Shown here: positions 1-3,505 of the stretch, in pieces
Numbering within the stretch: position 1 is the stretch's first letter
How the letters are laid out: the number at the start of each line of letters is the position of its first letter
Assembly (NCBI GenBank): GCA_030591195.1
Contig: JAUVBO010000272.1
Location: 1 to 5,541, forward strand
Length of the DNA stretch: 5,541 nucleotides
Direction of reading: 5' to 3'
DNA from: Pseudomonadota bacterium
Lineage (GTDB): Bacteria > Myxococcota > Polyangia > GCA-2747355 > JACKDQ01
Position numbers and translations under genes: made by a program
The notes under the pieces: generated by a model
Told to the model about the DNA's origin: nothing
The model's input: only the letters and a program-made list of their open reading frames with translations
The model's database searches: none

Positions 1-63
1 CCGGTGACACCAAGCGCCGCCCTCTGCGTTTCCGATCCCACCTTTCGTGACCATGCCCCGACA

Positions 64-84
64 GAACTCTGGCGCCCCAAGTTC
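64..84 (-). terminator. Hairpin after the TPR gene, possible terminator
   Basis: On the minus strand, four bases past the TAG stop of the TPR gene, the sequence can fold into an 8-bp stem. GAACT+TGG pairs with CCA+AGTTC, with a single bulged G on the 3' side and a GGCG loop. No U-run follows (the next bases are TGTCGG), so it is not a classical intrinsic terminator. It may be a 3'-end stabilising hairpin or a U-tract-less terminator closing the kinase-TPR operon. The fold was found by eye and has no computed energy. Confidence 0.4.
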
Positions 85-88
85 GAGG

Positions 89-679
89 CTAGGGCGGCAG
101 GGGCAGGGTGCCGAGCTCGCTGGGGCCGTCGTCGCGCTGGCCGAGATAGGCGCCCAGCGCCACCGCGCCGACCGTGACGACGACGACGCCGGCGCCGATC
201 ATGATCCAGCGCCAGTGCTTCTTCGGCCGAGGACGGGGCGCCCGCGGAGGAGGCTCGTCCGAGCCGCCCGGCGAGACGAGCGGCAGGGGGCGCGGTCTCG
301 TCGGTCGCGACGCGGGCGCGCCAGTGGACTTGGCCGTGCGGAGCTCGGCCAGCGTGTGCTCGGCGGCCCGGCGCAGCCGGTGGTCTGGCGCTTCGGTGAG
401 GAAGCGGCGCAGGTACTCTATCGCGCGGGCGCGCCGGCCGAGACCGCGGTAGCACTGAGCGAGGTTGAGCAAGAACTCGGGACGAGGCGCGAGGCGGTAG
501 CCGCGATCGAAGGCGGCGATCGCCCGCCAGATCCGGCCCTGCTCGAAGTGGGCTACCCCCTGACGGTGGAGTCGGCGGGCTTGCTCGGTGGACCGGTCGG
601 CCCTGGCCTCGGTCACTGAGGAACCAAGGATTCCCAGCAGGCCGAGGAGCGTGAAGGCCCTCATCGTCAGCGGTCGCAT
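89..679 (-). CDS. TPR-repeat envelope protein with C-terminal membrane anchor
   Basis: Protein of 196 residues. Residues 1-27 look like a Sec signal peptide: R2/R7, a hydrophobic core TLLGLLGILG, then a likely cut after EARA. Two TPR-like helical pairs follow at about 34-65 (ARRLHRQGVAHFEQG...) and 66-98 (LLNLAQCYRGLGRRARAIEYL). Next comes a Pro/Arg-rich linker (about 119-154), one membrane segment (about 158-179, rich in Val/Gly/Ala) and a short tail. TPRs normally bind proteins, so a scaffold or sensor partner is likely. The gene lies 54 bases downstream of the kinase on the same strand and is probably co-transcribed with it. The ATG at 679 is preferred because GAAGGGGG precedes it by nine bases; a second ATG at 664 has no such site. 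The specific function is unknown. The signal peptide and the basic stretch before the membrane segment give conflicting topology signals. Confidence 0.85.
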   Translation of the reverse strand: MRPLTMRAFTLLGLLGILGSSVTEARADRSTEQARRLHRQGVAHFEQGRIWRAIAAFDRGYRLAPRPEFLLNLAQCYRGLGRRARAIEYLRRFLTEAPDHRLRRAAEHTLAELRTAKSTGAPASRPTRPRPLPLVSPGGSDEPPPRAPRPRPKKHWRWIMIGAGVVVVTVGAVALGAYLGQRDDGPSELGTLPLPP

Positions 680-688
680 GACTCGTCG

Positions 689-696
689 CCCCCTTC
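689..696 (-). promoter_or_regulatory. Ribosome binding site of the TPR gene
   Basis: Reading the minus strand, GAAGGGGG lies nine bases before the ATG at 679. It is a moderate Shine-Dalgarno match and supports that ATG over the one at 664. It sits in the 54-base gap after the kinase stop, which contains no other obvious promoter. Confidence 0.5.
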
Positions 697-733
697 GGAC
701 CCAGCCGATACGAACCTCCAGCGTAACACCGGC

Positions 734-2308
734 TCAGTCCTTCCGCTCAGCAAACGGGTCAGCGAGCAGGCCGGGCGTGATCCCCCGCTGCTTTGGCTTC
801 CTCCGGGTCGTCGCGGGTGGACTCCGACCGCGCGCCCTTCGCACGGTAGGCTTGTTCTTCGCCGGTCCGCGTCGGGCGACCGGGCGCGGTCGGCGTCGGG
901 CGCCGGGTCGCCGTCTGGGTCGACGAAGCGACACGACCGCGGAACCTCGATCCACCGCGGCGCTGGCGTCGTGCACGGCCTTCGGGTCGATCCGGTCCGC
1001 GTCGGGGACGATCGGGCGGGTGACGCTCAACGCCGCGTCCGGGACGATCGGACGCGTGATGGTCAGCGCGGCGTCCGGGCGCGTCGCGGGCATCGCTCGC
1101 ACTCGCACGGGCCGATCTGCTGGTTGTTGGTCCTCACCGGTGAAGACGATCACCAGCGTCGCCACCACCAGCAGCGTTGCCGCGAGGGCTCCGCCGAGCA
1201 GACCTCGTCGCCTCCGGGCCGAGTGCTTGGCGGCCAGGGCGCTGCTGGCCGGCCGCCGCTCCGCTGGGCCTCGAGCAACGAGCGGACGGAGCCCGCCGGC
1301 GACCGTCGTCGCGAGCTCTGGTGGCACCCCGGCGACCACCGCCGAAGCCGTCTCGGTCTGGGACGGGCCCGGCGTCGGCGGGTGCCATTCCATGGTCGAA
1401 GCGGCCTCGTGGCCCTCGGCGAGGCCGAGGTCTTCGAGCAGTCGCGTGAGATCGGGCGGCCCGAAGCGGCCCTCGAGCGCGGCCTCGAGGGCCTCGGCGA
1501 GCTCGTCGGCGCGCTGGAGGCGCTGACCGCGATCGGGCACCAGGGCCTGCAACACCGCCCGCTCGATCGGGGGCGGGAGCTCGTCGACCAGCTCCGTCGG
1601 TGGGTGGACGCGTGCCCGCTGGGCCCGGAGCATCACCTCCGGGTCGTTGGTTGGCTCGTGGGGCATCCGGCCGGTGAGGCAGCGATAGAGCGTCACGCCC
1701 AGGGCGTAGATGTCTGCGCGGTGGTCGAGAGCGACCCCCGCCAGCGACTCGGGCGGCAGGTAGGGCAGCTTGCCGCGGATGCCGGCGCTGGTCACCTCGG
1801 CCCCGCAGGCCCGCGCCAGCCCGAAGTCCAGCACCTTGACCGCGCCGTCGAAGCAGAGCATCACGTTCGCGGGCGAGAGGTCGCCGTGGATGATACCCCG
1901 CGGCAGGTCCTCGCTGGTCAGCCCGTGGGCTGCCGTCAGGGCGCGGGAGACCTCAGCCCCGATGAAGGCCGCCGCAGCCCAAGGTAGTGGCCCGGCCTGG
2001 TGGTGCAGCACCGACCGCAGGTCGACGCCACGCAGGTATTCCATCACCAAGAACGGCTGGTCATCGGCGGTGTCGAGGTCAAAGACGCCGATGATGTTGC
2101 GGTGACTGAGCGAGGCGAGCAGCCGCCCCTCGCGGAGGAACCGCTCGATCGCCTTCGGGGACCTGATCGCCGATGGCGGGACGATCTTGATCGCCACCTC
2201 GCGGCTGAACCCGCCGACACCCTCGACCCGGGCGAGGTAGACCTCACCCATCCCGCCGGCGCCGAGCAGGCGGACCAAGACGTACTTGCCGAGGCGTTGA
2301 TGCTCCAC
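734..2308 (-). CDS. Transmembrane eukaryote-like Ser/Thr protein kinase
   Basis: Protein of 524 residues from a GTG start. The kinase domain spans about 9-280. It has a glycine loop GAGGMG (16-21), ATP-binding Lys41 in VAIK, helix-C Glu60, a catalytic loop HGDLSPAN (141-148) with Asp143 and Asn148, DFG (161-163), PPE in place of APE (185-187), and a helix-F region DHRADIYALG. All residues needed for phosphotransfer are present. The catalytic loop reads HGD rather than HRD, so this is a non-RD type that may not need activation-loop phosphorylation. A linker (about 281-365) leads to RRRR and a single membrane segment (about 370-389). This places the kinase in the cytoplasm and about 134 residues outside. 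The tail has a 12-residue tandem repeat (411-434) and a very Arg/Pro-rich end (461-510). The start was chosen because the kinase core begins immediately after it. An in-frame ATG at 2533 would overlap the divergent gene and add a low-complexity, unkinase-like stretch. No Shine-Dalgarno precedes the GTG. The substrate is unknown; the TPR protein is a candidate partner. Confidence 0.93.
   Translation of the reverse strand: MEHQRLGKYVLVRLLGAGGMGEVYLARVEGVGGFSREVAIKIVPPSAIRSPKAIERFLREGRLLASLSHRNIIGVFDLDTADDQPFLVMEYLRGVDLRSVLHHQAGPLPWAAAAFIGAEVSRALTAAHGLTSEDLPRGIIHGDLSPANVMLCFDGAVKVLDFGLARACGAEVTSAGIRGKLPYLPPESLAGVALDHRADIYALGVTLYRCLTGRMPHEPTNDPEVMLRAQRARVHPPTELVDELPPPIERAVLQALVPDRGQRLQRADELAEALEAALEGRFGPPDLTRLLEDLGLAEGHEAASTMEWHPPTPGPSQTETASAVVAGVPPELATTVAGGLRPLVARGPAERRPASSALAAKHSARRRRGLLGGALAATLLVVATLVIVFTGEDQQPADRPVRVRAMPATRPDAALTITRPIVPDAALSVTRPIVPDADRIDPKAVHDASAAVDRGSAVVSLRRPRRRPGARRRPRPVARRGPAKNKPTVRRARGRSPPATTRRKPKQRGITPGLLADPFAERKD
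999..1079 (-). repeat. 36-bp tandem repeat in the kinase tail
   Basis: Two full 36-bp units (999-1034 and 1035-1070) match at 29 of 36 positions. A third copy begins at 1071 and matches for its first nine bases. The period is exactly 12 codons. It encodes PDAALTITRPIV and PDAALSVTRPIV, flanked by a partial PDAD, in the predicted extracytoplasmic part of the kinase. Keeping the frame suggests an internal duplication in a spacer or stalk, not random low complexity. Confidence 0.85.
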
Positions 2309-2315
2309 CGTACTT

Positions 2316-2321
2316 AGTCTA
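2316..2321 (-). promoter_or_regulatory. Candidate -10 element for a leaderless kinase transcript
   Basis: On the minus strand the hexamer TAGACT (fits TAnnnT) ends seven bases before the GTG start. That spacing would put the transcription start at or next to the start codon. It agrees with the absence of a Shine-Dalgarno sequence. No convincing -35 box lies 16-18 bases further upstream, so the support is weak. Confidence 0.3.
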
Positions 2322-2405
2322 GCCCGAGCGGCCGGGAGACAGTATTTCGGATTCTCGGGGAGGCGCCGCCGCCCCCGGGCCGGTCGCCGGGGACTCCGGA
2401 CGAGG

Positions 2406-2417
2406 CCACGTACGTGG
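2406..2417. promoter_or_regulatory. Perfect palindrome CCACGTACGTGG, candidate operator
   Basis: This 12-base perfect inverted repeat with no spacer lies near the middle of the divergent intergenic region, 97 bases from the kinase start and 105 from the lipoprotein start. Perfect palindromes of this kind are typical binding sites for dimeric regulators. One 12-base perfect palindrome is expected by chance about every 4 kb, so its location, not its mere existence, is the argument. No regulator gene is present in the window. Confidence 0.35.
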
Positions 2418-2457
2418 TTGGGATCATTGCGACTCGTCGCGGTACGCCGATTGCAAA

Positions 2458-2490
2458 CGACTGCAGCCGAGCGACTGCAGCCGACTGCAC
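2458..2490 (+). repeat. CGACTGCA direct repeats upstream of the lipoprotein gene
   Basis: The 13-mer CGACTGCAGCCGA occurs at 2458-2470 and again at 2472-2484. A shorter copy, CGACTGCA, starts at 2482, overlapping the second. Starts are spaced 14 and 10 bases apart. The two CTGCAG cores (2461-2466, 2475-2480) are self-complementary and could pair across an 8-base loop. CCGAC at 2481-2485 can pair with GTCGG at 2494-2498. The cluster ends about 18 bases before the ribosome binding site. It may be a regulator-binding array or part of a structured 5' leader. Confidence 0.5.
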
Positions 2491-2508
2491 CGGGTCGGAT
2501 CAGGGCTC

Positions 2509-2515
2509 GAGGAGG
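2509..2515 (+). promoter_or_regulatory. Strong ribosome binding site of the lipoprotein gene
   Basis: GAGGAGG lies seven bases before the ATG at 2523, close to an ideal Shine-Dalgarno match and spacing. It fixes this start firmly and contrasts with the divergent kinase, which has no such site. Confidence 0.8.
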
Positions 2516-2522
2516 CTGACGG

Positions 2523-3494
2523 ATGAAGCTCACACCGCTCGGAGGCTGCAGGGCGATGCTGGTCGCGGTAGCCGCCGTACCGCTGATGGTCGCCTGCGGT
2601 GAGGTGCCTGCCGGCCGCTGGATCGACGGCGGGATCGACGACTGGCGCTACCCGGTGCCTGATGCGACCAGCGACCTCGCCTCCGATGACGGTCCGGTGG
2701 TCGCCCCCGAGACCTACCTGGTGGTTCGCTCCGCGCCGCTGCGGGCGAGCGCTGACGGCGACGCGCGACAGATCAAGGAGGTGCTGCGAGGCTCGTTGGT
2801 CCGCCGGTTGATGCAAGCGCCGAAGACCAACGGCCGGATCAAGGTCGCGTTCCTCGCCAAGCGGGGCTGGATGCTGCTGAAGCGGCTGTCGCTGCTCGAG
2901 CCGGACCGGAGGCTGCGCGAGGTGGCGCTGGCACACCCCGACGCGTTCTTCAAGCGTCAGGTCTACCACCGGGTCTGGAACCCGACCGGTCCGCCGACCA
3001 GCGGCAACTGCGCGCCGACCAGCCTGGCGATCGCGGCGAAGGTCTTTGGCAAGGAGCCGCCCGGGATGCAGGTGGAGCGAAGCATCGATCGCGTGAGGAA
3101 GCTGATGGGCAAGCCCTCGGACGGCGGCAGCGCGAGCCTGAGCCAGCTCAGGGAGGGAGCCTCGAAGCTGAAGCTCAAGTGGGTCGCATCGACCCGCAGC
3201 ACCCTCGACCAGCAGTTGAACAAGGGGCGGATGGTGGTGCTCACTGGCACCCCGGGCGACGAGTCCAATCCCAGCCGGGTCACGCGCTACCAGCAGGCAT
3301 TTCGCAGCGCTGGGTACAGCTATACCTTCAGCGGCCGGCACTCGATCCTGGTCATGGCGCGGCTCGACTCGGGCAAGTACCTGGTCGCCGATCCCCTCTC
3401 CACCGTCGGCACGCTGAAGCTGAAGGCTGCGATAATGAGCGACTTCACCGCCCGCTGGGGTGGGTTGGGCACGGCGGTCTGGATCAAGGAGTGA
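2523..3494 (+). CDS. Lipoprotein with SH3-like and C39/papain-like peptidase domains
   Basis: Protein of 323 residues. The N-terminus is a lipoprotein signal with lipid-accepting Cys25 in LMVAC; Met at -3 is an unusual lipobox residue. Gly26 and Glu27 follow, so there is no Asp+2 inner-membrane retention signal as known from E. coli. An Asp/Gly-rich linker (about 34-60) precedes a bacterial SH3-like segment (about 64-126, ending GWMLLKRLSLL). Such segments often bind cell-wall peptides. Residues about 145-320 resemble the Peptidase_C39_2 / papain-like fold: candidate nucleophile Cys163 in GNCAPTSLAI, His273 in GRHSILVMA, and Asp290 in LVADPLS. The Gln that usually forms the oxyanion hole shortly before the Cys is not evident; Q146 is 17 residues upstream. 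It may be an envelope peptidase, amidase or degenerate binding protein. Its substrate is unknown. It is divergent from the kinase and convergent with the transferase gene. Confidence 0.88.
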   Translation: MKLTPLGGCRAMLVAVAAVPLMVACGEVPAGRWIDGGIDDWRYPVPDATSDLASDDGPVVAPETYLVVRSAPLRASADGDARQIKEVLRGSLVRRLMQAPKTNGRIKVAFLAKRGWMLLKRLSLLEPDRRLREVALAHPDAFFKRQVYHRVWNPTGPPTSGNCAPTSLAIAAKVFGKEPPGMQVERSIDRVRKLMGKPSDGGSASLSQLREGASKLKLKWVASTRSTLDQQLNKGRMVVLTGTPGDESNPSRVTRYQQAFRSAGYSYTFSGRHSILVMARLDSGKYLVADPLSTVGTLKLKAAIMSDFTARWGGLGTAVWIKE

Positions 3495-3505
3495 GCTCGG
3501 TGACA

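Noticed and set aside
47..619. Long plus-strand open frame opposite the TPR gene
   Set aside because: Arg/Gly/Ala-rich composition without domains; antisense shadow caused by high GC. The minus strand gives a signal peptide, TPRs and a membrane segment.
703..734. Inverted repeat AGCCG...CGGCT between kinase and TPR genes
   Set aside because: Only 5 bp with a 22-base loop; too weak to call a terminator or processing site.
999..1079. CRISPR-like or mobile repeat
   Set aside because: The repeats are directly adjacent without spacers, in frame inside a gene, and only about two copies; an internal protein repeat explains them.
588..1987. Two long plus-strand open frames (588-1526, 971-1987) opposite the kinase
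   Set aside because: Low-complexity translations, while the minus strand carries every kinase motif across the same bases.
2309..2533. N-terminal extension of the kinase to the ATG at 2533
   Set aside because: It would cross the palindrome and repeats, overlap the divergent gene start, and add 75 residues unlike any kinase N-terminus.
2414..2602. Small plus-strand open frame of 62 codons in the divergent region
   Set aside because: No ribosome binding site, low-complexity product, overlaps the well-supported lipoprotein start in another frame.
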